From positions 1-24,481 of the forward strand of contig DATKEH010000179.1 of assembly GCA_035546355.1 (NCBI GenBank): a DNA stretch of 24,481 nucleotides. The letters run 5' to 3'. Numbering within the stretch: the first letter of the stretch is position 1; each line of letters opens with the position of its first letter. Position numbers and translations under genes: made by a program. This DNA is from DATKEH01 sp035546355 (lineage in GTDB: Bacteria; Acidobacteriota; Thermoanaerobaculia; Multivoradales; JAIOJS01). Shown here one piece after another: positions 1 to 7,305 of the stretch. The notes beneath the pieces were generated by a model, which did not search any database, had not been told where the DNA came from, and worked only from the letters and a program-made list of their open reading frames with translations.

Positions 1-315
1 CGCCGCCCCGAGCCCGGCGGCGAGCTCGACCACCTCGCGGCCCGCCAGCGCCCGCCCGCTGCCGGCGGCGCGGTCGAGCAGCGGCGCCAGGGGCTGCTCC
101 AGCGCCGGCACCAGGGGCCCGTCCTCCAGCAGCCGGCCGACCTCCTCGAGCCGGCGCCGCTGGTCGTCGAGCTCGCCATCGGCCCGGCGCGGCCGCAACG
201 CCAGCACCCGATCGCGTCCCAGGTCGCTGGCGGCGAGGGACGCCAGCAGCCGCAGCACCGCCGGCAGCTCGAGCGCCTCGAGCGTGGCTGCCGAGGCGAA
301 CGGGAGCTCGGTCAT
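1..315 (-). CDS. mutS2: Endonuclease MutS2, N-terminal part (cut by window edge)
   Basis: The reverse strand from the ATG at 315 reads open to the window edge, giving 105 residues that begin MTELPFASAATLEALELPAV. The pattern of an early LEALELP helix, then LLASLAASDLGRDRVLALRP and an ELDDQRRRLEEVGRLLEDG segment matches the start of the MutS2 core (the MutS-III/lever-like region). The MutS2 ATPase and C-terminal Smr nuclease domains would lie outside the window. MutS2 proteins act on branched DNA or stalled, collided ribosomes rather than in mismatch repair. The gene lies 70 bp downstream of S21 on the same strand, so co-transcription is likely. No strong Shine-Dalgarno is seen before the ATG. 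The call rests on the N-terminal pattern only. Confidence 0.72.
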   Translation of the reverse strand, partial: MTELPFASAATLEALELPAVLRLLASLAASDLGRDRVLALRPRRADGELDDQRRRLEEVGRLLEDGPLVPALEQPLAPLLDRAAGSGRALAGREVVELAAGLGAA

Positions 316-385
316 GGGAGGCGGGGGCAGAGACGACGAAGCCGCGGGCGGTCCCGCGGCTCCGGATCCGACACTCGCGGTGGGC

Positions 386-595
386 TCAGGCGAGGCCCGC
401 GCGGCGCTCCTCGGAGAGCTTGCGCAGGATCTTCTTGCGCGCCTGCAGCGCCTTGCGCTTGCGCTTGACCGAGGGCTTCTCGAAGTACTGGCGCTTCTTC
501 AGCTCGGTCAGCACACCCGCCTTCTCGCACTTGCGTTTGAAGCGGCGCAGCGCGTTCTCGAAGCTCTCTTCGTCCTTGACGTAGACGACCGGCAT
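386..595 (-). CDS. rpsU: 30S ribosomal protein S21
   Basis: This gene encodes a 69-residue basic protein, the usual S21 length, starting MPVVYVKDEESFENALRRFK. It shows the family hallmarks: an N-terminal strand, the ALRRFKRKCEKAGVLTELKKRQYFEKPSVKRKRK core and a Lys/Arg-rich tail. S21 is a late-binding small-subunit protein near the mRNA exit site and the anti-Shine-Dalgarno end of 16S rRNA. An in-frame start 11 codons upstream (628) would add MISQGRQVRFQ, which is foreign to the family. The ATG at 595 is preceded by an AGGTGA element about 7 nt away, so it is preferred. A near-consensus promoter lies about 60 nt upstream. mutS2 follows in the same direction. Confidence 0.95.
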   Translation of the reverse strand: MPVVYVKDEESFENALRRFKRKCEKAGVLTELKKRQYFEKPSVKRKRKALQARKKILRKLSEERRAGLA

Positions 596-663
596 CTGGA
601 ATCTCACCTGCCTTCCCTGCGAAATCACGGACGGGGACCTAGAGGCCCGCGTCCTCGGCGCCC

Positions 664-692
664 ATTCTGCCGGCCGCGCCCGCCGTTGTCAA
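664..692 (-). promoter_or_regulatory. Sigma-70-type promoter for rpsU
   Basis: On the minus strand there is TTGACA (692 to 687), a 17-nt spacer and CAGAAT (669 to 664). This is a perfect -35 box with a good -10 box. It predicts a start near 657 and a leader of about 60 nt before the S21 ATG. Confidence 0.7.
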
Positions 693-774
693 GGCGCTGC
701 CGGCGCTCCCGCGCCCCCCTTGCGGCGCCGACCCCGTGGGCTCTGCTGGCCGCCCGGGCGCCAGCGCAGCCCGC

Positions 775-1536
775 CTACGCCCCCTGCTGCTGCTCTCCCG
801 ACCGTACGTCGGAGCTCAGCTGGTAGACCCTGAGCACCTCGCTGTCGGCTTCCTTCTGGAAGTAGACGCCGGCGGCGCCGCCCCCCTGCTTGGGGTAGAA
901 CCACGCCTCGACGTTCTTCTCGGGATACTCGACGACGTTGTGGAGGTTGACCGGGCCGAGGATGTCGCGCACCTCACGCGGCGTCATCCCCTTGCGGACC
1001 TGCGAGAAGCGCTCCTCGGTCATGTAGCGCCGTTCCTCGGCCTCGGCGAGGGCCTGCTGCAGGGCCTCGTAGTCCGGGTCCCAGCTGAGCTGCGACTCGT
1101 AGATCTCGATGGCGCGGCGGTAGTCGCCACCCTTCTCGATCCACTCGCGGGCGACGTGGAGGTCCTCCTCGCTCTTCATCCGGATGGCCTCCCGCTGCTC
1201 CTCGGTGAGGGGCTCGCCCTGGAGGATCTCCAGCGAGTTGATGTAGCCGACCAGCTCGCCGCCGAACTGCTCGGCGGCGCTGTCGACCTCCTCCTCCAGT
1301 CGCCCGATGCGCTGTTCGAGCGCTGGCCGCTGCTCGCCGGTCCCCTCCTGCTCCTCGAGCGCCGCCAACTCCTCGCGCGCCGCCGTCAGCTCCTGGCGCT
1401 TGGCGTCGAGCTGCTGTTTCTCCGCCCGCAGCTCGGCGATCTGCTGGTCGCGACCGGCCGCCTGTCGTTGCTCTCCGCCGCAACCCGCGACCAGCCCGAC
1501 GAGCAGCAGCAGAGCAAGCGATCGTTTCCGGTACAT
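775..1536 (-). CDS. Coiled-coil lipoprotein with BamE/SmpA-like C-terminal region
   Basis: The protein has 253 residues. The ATG at 1536 has a strong AGGAGG ribosome-binding site, and the long upstream extension of the open frame has no signal-like character. The sequence opens with MYRKRSLALLLLVGLVAGC, a lipoprotein signal with lipobox VAGC and Cys19 as the acylation site. Residues about 28-90 are a Glu/Lys/Gln-rich coiled coil. Residues about 130-165 resemble one TPR hairpin (DYRRAIEIYESQLSWDPDY). From about 172 the segment FSQVRKGMTPREVRDILGPV, followed by a strand-rich tail with EAWFYPKQ, resembles the BamE/SmpA/OmlA fold. A role in outer-membrane organisation is inferred. The order coiled coil, TPR, BamE-like is not one I recognise as a named family. 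Confidence 0.85.
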   Translation of the reverse strand: MYRKRSLALLLLVGLVAGCGGEQRQAAGRDQQIAELRAEKQQLDAKRQELTAAREELAALEEQEGTGEQRPALEQRIGRLEEEVDSAAEQFGGELVGYINSLEILQGEPLTEEQREAIRMKSEEDLHVAREWIEKGGDYRRAIEIYESQLSWDPDYEALQQALAEAEERRYMTEERFSQVRKGMTPREVRDILGPVNLHNVVEYPEKNVEAWFYPKQGGGAAGVYFQKEADSEVLRVYQLSSDVRSGEQQQGA

Positions 1537-1566
1537 CTCTGACACCTCCTGGCTCCGATCGGCCAG

Positions 1567-1595
1567 ACGGTAGCACAGGGCCCCGCCGAGCACAA
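1567..1595 (-). promoter_or_regulatory. Possible promoter for the 775-1536 lipoprotein
   Basis: The minus strand reads TTGTGC (1595 to 1590), a 17-nt spacer and TACCGT (1572 to 1567), with TG-N just before the -10 box. Both hexamers are imperfect. The spacing and the extended -10 are what support the call. Confidence 0.4.
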
Positions 1596-1649
1596 CCAGC
1601 CGCAGGCTAGAAAGCCCTTGCGACACAACGACTTGGCTCTCCGCCGCCC

Positions 1650-1678
1650 TTGACAGCCAGCAACGCCTGGCGAATAAT
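1650..1678 (+). promoter_or_regulatory. Sigma-70-type promoter for the GAF protein gene
   Basis: TTGACA (1650-1655), a 17-nt spacer and AATAAT (1673-1678) give a strong match. The predicted start is near 1685, about 26 nt before the ATG at 1711, which leaves room for the GGAGGT ribosome-binding site at 1699-1704. Confidence 0.7.
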
Positions 1679-1710
1679 CGGATCTCTTGCGGAACGGCGG
1701 AGGTCCGAGC

Positions 1711-3594
1711 ATGTCCGATCAGCTGCCCGAACTGGAACACCTCATCGCCAGCGCCATGGACAGCGCCTTCGAGGGGGCGCAGCGGTCGCTGGCCGGCGAG
1801 ATCCGCCGGCGCGCCGCCGCCACCCACCGGCAGGCTCGGGAGCAGGCCTTCCGCCAGCTCGTCGAGGCGCTCGGGCGGCTCGACGTAGCCACCACCCAGG
1901 CCGAGGTGTTGGAGCGGCTGCTGGAGGAGGGCGGGCGCTTCGCTTCCCGCACCGCCCTGCTGCTCACCTTCGCCGACGGCGCTCGCGGCTGGGGCGCATA
2001 CGGCTTCGGCGACAGCGTCGAGCCGATCGACCGGCTCGAGGTGGCTTGGGACCGGGAGCCGTGGCGGCAATTCTCCGCTGGCACCGGTACCGTCGTCCTG
2101 GAGGGGGAGCAGGCTGCCGCGCTGGCGGAGCTGCTCGGCGCGCCGCCCCCCCGGGAAGGGGTGCTGATCCCGCTGGTGCTGCGCGACCGGGTCGCTGCCG
2201 CGCTCTACGCCGACCGCCTGGTCGAGGACGACGGCTTCGCGCCGGCGGCGCTACAGGTGCTCGCCCACGCCGCCGCCCACGGGCTCGAGCTGCTGGGGCT
2301 TCGCCAGCGCCGTGCCACGCCCACGTTGCGCGCCGCCGCCCCCGACCGCGAGGGGCTGGCCCTGTGGGATCCGGGGGAGATGGCGGCGCAGCCGGCCGCC
2401 GCGGGCGACGCCGCGGAGCCCACCGCGGCCGCAACCGCGCCGCCGCCTCCGGCCGCAGAGGCGGAGGCGGTCACGGCCGAGGAGGAGTCGGCCGCCGGCG
2501 CGGAGACCGCATCCTGGGCCGAGATCGGCACCGCCCCGGCGGCGGTCGCAGACGAGGGGGTCGTGGAGGAGGCGGTCGAGCCGGTGGATTCCGCTGCCGG
2601 CTGGGCGTTCGAGGATGCCGTGGGCGAGGAGGCCGGAGATCAGGAGGCGACCTCCGCCGAGGGCCCCATCGCCGCCGAGCCGGTCGCCTGGGAAGAAGAG
2701 GCCGCCGAGCCGGTCGCCTGGGAGGAGGAGGCGGCCACCGTCGAACCCGCCGAGGCCGAGGCCATGACCCCTGCCCCCTTCGCCAGCGCCGAGGAGGAGC
2801 TGCGGTTGCCGGCGGTCGACGAGGCCGAGCCCGAGGTGGAAGCGGTCGAGGACGGCGAGCCGGAGCTCGAGGCGGTCGAAGAAGCCGAGCCCGAGGTCGA
2901 GGTGGTAGAGGAAGGGCCGGCGATGGCGGCGGTCGAGGAGGGCGAGCCGGAGCGGCCCGGCGAAGCGGCCGGAGCGGCCGCACCGCAGACCGCCGAGGGT
3001 GTGCCGGAGGCGACGATCCGCATCCACCAGCAGGCCCTCGAGAATCGGGCCGGTGTAGCCGCGGCGGCGCCCGAGTGGGAGGAAGTGGACCCCTCCGAGG
3101 ACCGCACGGTGCGGCTCGAGCGCTCGCAGACGGCACCGACCCCCCCTCCCGGGGCCCCGCCGGCAACCGCGCCGGGCCCGCAGCCCGAGCCGCCGGCAGC
3201 CGAGGAGCGGCCGCCGCACCGCCCGATCTTCGCCGGCAGCACGGAAGTGGCCCCGCCGCCGGACCTCGAAGGCCCGGGCTGGGCGTTCCGCGGTGCCGAG
3301 TCCGACTCCACCCGGCCGCACCTGCCGCGCGACGAGGAGAGCTCGGCGCTGCACGAAGAGGCGCGGCGGCTGGCGCGGCTCCTGGTCTCCGAGATCAAGC
3401 TCTACAACGAGGAACAGGTCGAGGAGGGGCGCCGGCAGCGGGATCTCTACAGCCGGCTGCAGGAGGACATCAACCGCTCCCGCCAGATGTACGAGGAGCG
3501 GATCGACCCCCGGGTGCGCGACGAGGTGGATTACTTCCAGCAGGAGGTGGTCAACATCCTCGCCGGCGGCGACGCCGCGGCCCTGGGCCGCTGA
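1711..3594 (+). CDS. GAF-domain protein with long acidic low-complexity middle and conserved-looking C-terminus
   Basis: The protein has 627 residues. The ATG at 1711 is preceded by GGAGGT at good spacing; a TTG at 1687 would add eight residues but lacks this. Residues about 1-60 are helical and charged. Residues about 60-205 look like a GAF domain (TALLLTFADGARGWGAYGF, then VLIPLVLRDRVAAALYADRL). Residues about 206-545 are low complexity, rich in Ala, Glu, Val and Pro, with short tandem repeats such as EPVAWEEEAA and EAEPEVEAVEEG. The last 80 residues are compact and helical (HEEARRLARLLVSEIKLYNE onward) and look like a separate domain. No enzyme motif is visible. A sensory or scaffolding role is a guess. 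It has its own promoter and precedes the transglycosylase gene by 51 bp. Confidence 0.85.
   Translation: MSDQLPELEHLIASAMDSAFEGAQRSLAGEIRRRAAATHRQAREQAFRQLVEALGRLDVATTQAEVLERLLEEGGRFASRTALLLTFADGARGWGAYGFGDSVEPIDRLEVAWDREPWRQFSAGTGTVVLEGEQAAALAELLGAPPPREGVLIPLVLRDRVAAALYADRLVEDDGFAPAALQVLAHAAAHGLELLGLRQRRATPTLRAAAPDREGLALWDPGEMAAQPAAAGDAAEPTAAATAPPPPAAEAEAVTAEEESAAGAETASWAEIGTAPAAVADEGVVEEAVEPVDSAAGWAFEDAVGEEAGDQEATSAEGPIAAEPVAWEEEAAEPVAWEEEAATVEPAEAEAMTPAPFASAEEELRLPAVDEAEPEVEAVEDGEPELEAVEEAEPEVEVVEEGPAMAAVEEGEPERPGEAAGAAAPQTAEGVPEATIRIHQQALENRAGVAAAAPEWEEVDPSEDRTVRLERSQTAPTPPPGAPPATAPGPQPEPPAAEERPPHRPIFAGSTEVAPPPDLEGPGWAFRGAESDSTRPHLPRDEESSALHEEARRLARLLVSEIKLYNEEQVEEGRRQRDLYSRLQEDINRSRQMYEERIDPRVRDEVDYFQQEVVNILAGGDAAALGR
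2671..2730 (+). repeat. Two tandem 30-bp units inside the GAF protein gene
   Basis: Positions 2671-2700 and 2701-2730 are identical except for two A/G changes near their ends. Each unit encodes AAEPVAWEEE. The copy number is in frame and lengthens the acidic linker. Confidence 0.9.
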
Positions 3595-3627
3595 GCGCCG
3601 ACCGGGAGCTCGATCCGGCGCCGAACC

Positions 3628-3636
3628 TGGTACACT
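3628..3636 (+). promoter_or_regulatory. Extended -10 promoter for the transglycosylase gene
   Basis: TGG followed by TACACT (3631-3636) is an extended -10 element. The GTG start lies nine bases after it, so the mRNA would begin within a few bases of the start codon. No -35 hexamer is recognisable. Confidence 0.5.
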
Positions 3637-3645
3637 GCATGCACG

Positions 3646-5883
3646 GTGTCCAGGACGCGTAGGGCCCTCGAGCGGTCGACGCTGCTGCTCCCCCTCCTGC
3701 TGGTCGGAGCTGGCCTGGCCCACCCCGCCCAGACGCCGGCGCCGACCGTCGCCGACGTCCCGCGCCAGGAGGCCGGCAGGATCCCGCCGCTCACTCCGGC
3801 CGAGACCGCCGCCGCCGCTGCGTCGCGCGCCGGTGACTTCCGCGGCGTCCTCACCGCCCTCGCGCCGGCGAGCAGCGCCGACGGTGCCGACGGCCGCCAC
3901 GCCCGGTTGGTGGCGGGCCTGCACGCCCACGCCCTGGAGCGCGTCGACGCCGCCGTGCGGCTGCTGGCCGAGGAGCCGGAAGTCCCCGGACCCCTCGAGG
4001 ATTGGCGCCTGTGGGTCCTCGCCGACAGCCAGGCCGCCGACGGGGATCGCGCCGAGGCGCGGCGCACGCTGGCGCGACTGACCCGCGACTGGCCCGAATC
4101 GCCCCTGTCGCTGCGCGCCAGGGTACGCGACGCCGACCTGGCCTGGGCGGACGGCGACGCCGGTGACGCGCTGGCGGCGATCGCCGCGGCACGAGCCCGC
4201 GGCGCGCTCGGGGAGCTCGGCGAGCGGCTCGAGCGGCTGGCCTGGGAGATCGGCCGGATCACCGCCGACCCGCAGGTGCGGGCGGCCAGCGCCCGACGGC
4301 TGCTGGTGGAGTTCCCCGAGGCCGCCGCCGAGCTCGCCGCGGTGGAGATCTTCCGCCTGCCCGACGGCGCCGTACCGTGGCGGGACGCCTTCGGCCCGGA
4401 CGAGCTGATGCGGCGCGCCGAGGTGCTGCTGAGCAAGGGACTGGCGGCCCAGGCCCAGCTCGCCCTGACCCACGTCGCGGCGGCGCACCGCACGCTCGAC
4501 TGGGCCCTGCTGCGCGCCCACGCGCTGGTGGCGGCGCAGCAAGGCAAGGAGGCCCTGGGGGAGCTCGCCGCGCTGACCCCGCGAGACCCCGCCGACGCCG
4601 TCAGGGTCGAGCTGGCGCGGGCCGCGGCGGCCTTCGAGCACGCGCAGGCGCGCAGCGGGCGCCACAACCCGCCGGCGGCCGAGCGGCAGCGGTTGCGCCA
4701 GCGCGGCATCGAGCACCTCGAGCGCGCGGTGGAGCTGGCCGGCGATAGCGAGCTCGCGGTGCGGCCGCTGCAGGAGCTGTTCGCCGAGCTCGCCCAGGGG
4801 GAGCGGTTCGAGGAGGCTATGGCGCGCCTCAAGCAGCTGCGGCGGATCGCCTCCGACGACAGCACCGGCTCGCGGTTCCTGTGGGAGCGGGGCTGGCGCG
4901 AGTACCGCGCCCGTAACTACACCGGCGCCATCGGCTACTGGAGCGAGCTGGCCGATCTCTCGCCGCGCGACCGCTGGGCGCGCGGCAGCCGCTACTGGAG
5001 CGCCCGCGCCTTCGAGGCGCTGGGCGAGCGGCAGCGGGCGCAGGCGATCTACCGTGAAGTCGGGGCGGCGGACACCACCGACTTCTACCGACGCCATGCC
5101 CTGGCCCGGCTGGCCCACGGTGCCGCGCCGCAGCCGCCGCTGCCCCACGCCGCCGAGCCGTGGCCGCGCGACCCGGCGCTCGAGCGTGCCCGCTACCTCA
5201 GCGACCTCGGGCTGGAGGGGCTGGCGCTCACCGAGCTCGAGCTCCTCCAGGCACCGGTCGAGCGCCGCGCCGAGAGCGCCCTGCGGGGCCTGATCCTGGC
5301 CCGCCAGGGACGAGCGCGAGAGAGCATGGGCCTGCTGCGCGACGCATTCCCGGCCCTGGCCACGCCGCACCAGGCGATGGTGCCGCCCGAGGCGTTGGCG
5401 CTCTACTACCCGCTGCTCTACTACGACGTCGTGGCGCGCTGGGCCGACGGCCGCGGACTGCCCCGTGAGCTGGTCCTCGGGGTGATCCGCCAGGAGAGCG
5501 CCTTCGACCCCACCGCCACCAGCCACGCCGGCGCCCGCGGACTGATGCAGCTGATGCCCGCTACCGCCCGCGAGCTGGCCGGCAAGCTGGGGTTGCCCTA
5601 CACCACCGAGTCCCTCTACCAGCCCGACTACAGCCTGCAGCTCGGCACCGCCTACCTGCGCCAGGTCCACGCCATGTTTCCGGGCGAGGTCGAGCTGACG
5701 CTCGCCGGCTACAACGCCGGCCCCTACCGGATCAAACGGCTGTGGCGAGAGGCGGCACCGGCGCAGGAGATCGACGCCTTCATCGAGGGCCTGCCGCTGG
5801 AGGAGCCGCGGACCTACGTCAAGCGCATCGTGCTGCTCGCCGACAGCTACCGCCAGCTCTACCCCGAGCTCCGCGGAGGCTGA
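3646..5883 (+). CDS. Soluble lytic murein transglycosylase (Slt family)
   Basis: The protein has 745 residues, longer than E. coli Slt70 (about 645). The GTG start gives MSRTRRALERSTLLLPLLLVGAG, a basic then hydrophobic signal peptide for export. Residues about 40-590 are Ala/Leu/Arg-rich repeats of TPR/superhelical type, as in the U-shaped part of Slt70. The C-terminal SLT domain (about 590-740) has the catalytic glutamate E617 in VIRQESAFDP, then ARGLMQLMPATA and AGYNAGPYRIKRLW. All these motifs are intact. The enzyme cleaves the MurNAc-GlcNAc bond of peptidoglycan to form 1,6-anhydro products in the periplasm. No Shine-Dalgarno precedes the GTG; a -10 box ends nine bases upstream, which suggests a nearly leaderless message. 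Confidence 0.92.
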   Translation: MSRTRRALERSTLLLPLLLVGAGLAHPAQTPAPTVADVPRQEAGRIPPLTPAETAAAAASRAGDFRGVLTALAPASSADGADGRHARLVAGLHAHALERVDAAVRLLAEEPEVPGPLEDWRLWVLADSQAADGDRAEARRTLARLTRDWPESPLSLRARVRDADLAWADGDAGDALAAIAAARARGALGELGERLERLAWEIGRITADPQVRAASARRLLVEFPEAAAELAAVEIFRLPDGAVPWRDAFGPDELMRRAEVLLSKGLAAQAQLALTHVAAAHRTLDWALLRAHALVAAQQGKEALGELAALTPRDPADAVRVELARAAAAFEHAQARSGRHNPPAAERQRLRQRGIEHLERAVELAGDSELAVRPLQELFAELAQGERFEEAMARLKQLRRIASDDSTGSRFLWERGWREYRARNYTGAIGYWSELADLSPRDRWARGSRYWSARAFEALGERQRAQAIYREVGAADTTDFYRRHALARLAHGAAPQPPLPHAAEPWPRDPALERARYLSDLGLEGLALTELELLQAPVERRAESALRGLILARQGRARESMGLLRDAFPALATPHQAMVPPEALALYYPLLYYDVVARWADGRGLPRELVLGVIRQESAFDPTATSHAGARGLMQLMPATARELAGKLGLPYTTESLYQPDYSLQLGTAYLRQVHAMFPGEVELTLAGYNAGPYRIKRLWREAAPAQEIDAFIEGLPLEEPRTYVKRIVLLADSYRQLYPELRGG

Positions 5884-5922
5884 GCCGGCGAGCCGGCGGC
5901 CGTGCCGCTTGCCGCCGCCCGG

Positions 5923-5938
5923 CCCCGCGGCCGCGGGG
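5923..5938. terminator. GC palindrome after the transglycosylase gene, possible terminator
   Basis: A perfect 16-base inverted repeat of C and G lies 40 bp after the stop codon and before the tRNA promoter. There is no T-tract, so a terminator role depends on position and stem strength only. It could also be a chance product of base composition. Confidence 0.35.
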
Positions 5939-5970
5939 TCCCGGGAGGGTCGGGCGGCAGCCGCCGCCGA

Positions 5971-5979
5971 TGCTATACT
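5971..5979 (+). promoter_or_regulatory. Extended -10 promoter for the tRNA gene
   Basis: TGC followed by TATACT (5974-5979) is the best -10 box in the window. It predicts transcription from about 5986, some 20 nt before the tRNA. No clear -35 box is visible at 16-18 nt. Confidence 0.6.
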
Positions 5980-6005
5980 GCGCTCCCCTCGCTCGCGGGG
6001 CTCGG

Positions 6006-6078
6006 GGGTCCATAGCTCAGCGGTCAGAGCGTCCGGCTCATAACCGGTCGGTCCCTGGTTCGAATCCAGGTGGACCCA
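6006..6078 (+). tRNA. tRNA with anticodon CAT (elongator Met or lysidine-type Ile)
   Basis: A complete 73-nt cloverleaf is present. The acceptor stem GGGTCCA pairs with TGGACCC, the D arm is GCTC/GAGC with GG in the loop, the anticodon loop is CTCATAA, the variable loop is five bases, and the T arm is CCTGG-TTCGAAT-CCAGG, with discriminator A. CCA is not encoded. It is not an initiator: bases 1 and 72 pair (G-C) and the anticodon stem lacks the three consecutive G:C pairs of tRNA-fMet. The outer anticodon-stem pair is T-T, a mismatch. A CAT anticodon fits either elongator tRNA-Met or the minor tRNA-Ile modified by TilS, and I cannot decide between them by eye. Confidence 0.95.
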
Positions 6079-6148
6079 CGGCGGGAGGCGCCGGCGCTTC
6101 CGGCATCGCTGGCTCGCCGAGCCCGGACGCGGAGGGTCGCGACCCGAC

Positions 6149-6883
6149 ATGAGCCAGCCCCTCGAGACCATCCTGCGACTGCAGCACGCCCTGAACGACC
6201 TGCGACGAGCCGAGAAGCAGCTCGCCGGCGTGCCCGAGTGGATGGAGGAGCTGCACGCCGAGCACAGCGCGCGCCAGGCCGAGATCGCCGCGGTGCAGGA
6301 GGAGGCCGCGGAAGCCGCCCGCGAGAGGCGCCACGCCGAGAGCGCCGCCCAGGACGCCGGCGAGAGGCTCAAGCACTTTCAGCGGCAGGTCAGCCTGGTG
6401 CGGACGCAGCGCGAGTACGCCGCCCTGCTGCAGGAGATCGACACCGTCAAGTCGCAGATCAAGGCCCTCGAAGAGGCGGCTCTGGGCGCCATGGAGCGGG
6501 CCGACGGGGCGCAGCGCCGGCTCGAAGAGCAGCAGGGAGGATCCGCCGACCTCGAGTCGCGCTATGGCGAGGCGCTGTCGCGCTGGGAGCGGGAGAAGCC
6601 CGACGTCGAGCGGCAGGCCGCGGCGCAGCGCGCCGAGGTCGCGGAGCTGCGGCAGCAGCTGCCGCGGGGCACCGTCGCCCTCTTCGACCGGGTGCACCAA
6701 AGGCGCGGCGACAGCGCGGTGGCCCCGGTGCGCCGCAGTGAGGGGAGCGGCTCGATCTGGCACTGCACCGCCTGCAACTACTCGGTACGGCTGCAGGTGG
6801 TCGCCGACATCCGCAGCCGCGGCATCCTGGTGCAGTGCGAGGGTTGCCGCCGCTTCCTCTACGTGGAAGAGGACGCCGGTTGA
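6149..6883 (+). CDS. Coiled-coil protein with C4-type zinc ribbon (COG1579-like)
   Basis: The protein has 244 residues. Residues about 5-180 are a long charged alpha-helical coiled coil with the motif VSLVRTQREYAALLQEIDTVKSQIK, typical of this family. The C-terminal zinc ribbon has C206-x2-C209 and C230-x2-C233 (WHCTACNYS, then VQCEGCRRFLYV). The full set of four cysteines supports metal binding. The family is widespread and poorly understood; nucleic-acid binding is usually assumed. The gene starts 70 bp after the tRNA and ends just before, or overlapping, the RNase H-like gene, so the two are probably translated from one message. A GGAGGG element lies about 12 nt before the ATG, rather far. 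Confidence 0.88.
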   Translation: MSQPLETILRLQHALNDLRRAEKQLAGVPEWMEELHAEHSARQAEIAAVQEEAAEAARERRHAESAAQDAGERLKHFQRQVSLVRTQREYAALLQEIDTVKSQIKALEEAALGAMERADGAQRRLEEQQGGSADLESRYGEALSRWEREKPDVERQAAAQRAEVAELRQQLPRGTVALFDRVHQRRGDSAVAPVRRSEGSGSIWHCTACNYSVRLQVVADIRSRGILVQCEGCRRFLYVEEDAG

Positions 6884-6888
6884 GCGGC

Positions 6889-7305
6889 ATGGCCTGCGCC
6901 TGGGTCGACGGGGCGGCACGCGGCAACCCCGGAGAGGCGGGGTTCGGCGTGGTGGTGGAGCACGGCGGGCGCGAGGAGGAGATCGGCGGCTTCCTCGGTC
7001 GCACCACCAACAACGTGGCCGAGTACGCGGCGCTGCTCGCCGCCCTCGGCTGGGCCGCGCGCGAGGGGATCGACACTCTCACCCTGTACAGCGACAGCGA
7101 GCTGGTGGTGCGGCAGCTCGCGGGGCAGTATCGGGTCAAGGCTCCCCACCTGATCCCCCTGTTCCTCAAGGTGCTGACGCTGCGGCGCGCCATCCCCCGG
7201 TTCCGCATCGAGCACGTGCCGCGGGAGCAGAACCGCCGTGCCGACGCCCTCGCTAATCGGGCGATCGACGAGCGCCTGCCGGTGCCGGATTGGGTCGAGC
7301 TGTAG
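6889..7305 (+). CDS. Ribonuclease H-like protein (RNase HI family)
   Basis: The protein has 138 residues from the ATG. All four acidic residues of an RNase H active site are present: D7 (VDGAARGNPG), E45 (NNVAEYAALL), D69 (LYSDSELVV) and D119 (RRADALANRA). The family cleaves RNA in RNA/DNA hybrids, and small proteins of this branch are common beside zinc-ribbon COG1579 genes. The start is uncertain. A TTG at 6880 overlaps the upstream stop (TTGA) and sits six bases after GGAAGAGGA (6865-6873), a better-placed ribosome-binding site than the ATG has. Use of the TTG would add MSG. The 3' end overlaps the next gene if that gene starts at 7290. Confidence 0.88.
   Translation: MACAWVDGAARGNPGEAGFGVVVEHGGREEEIGGFLGRTTNNVAEYAALLAALGWAAREGIDTLTLYSDSELVVRQLAGQYRVKAPHLIPLFLKVLTLRRAIPRFRIEHVPREQNRRADALANRAIDERLPVPDWVEL

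Noticed and set aside
3639..3662. An ATG seven bases before the transglycosylase GTG
   Set aside because: It is in another frame and ends after seven codons. It might be a tiny upstream reading frame, but nothing supports translation.
2251..6372. A 1373-codon open frame on the minus strand
   Set aside because: It runs antisense through the GAF protein, the transglycosylase and the tRNA. Its composition is that of a high-G+C shadow frame, with no domain pattern.
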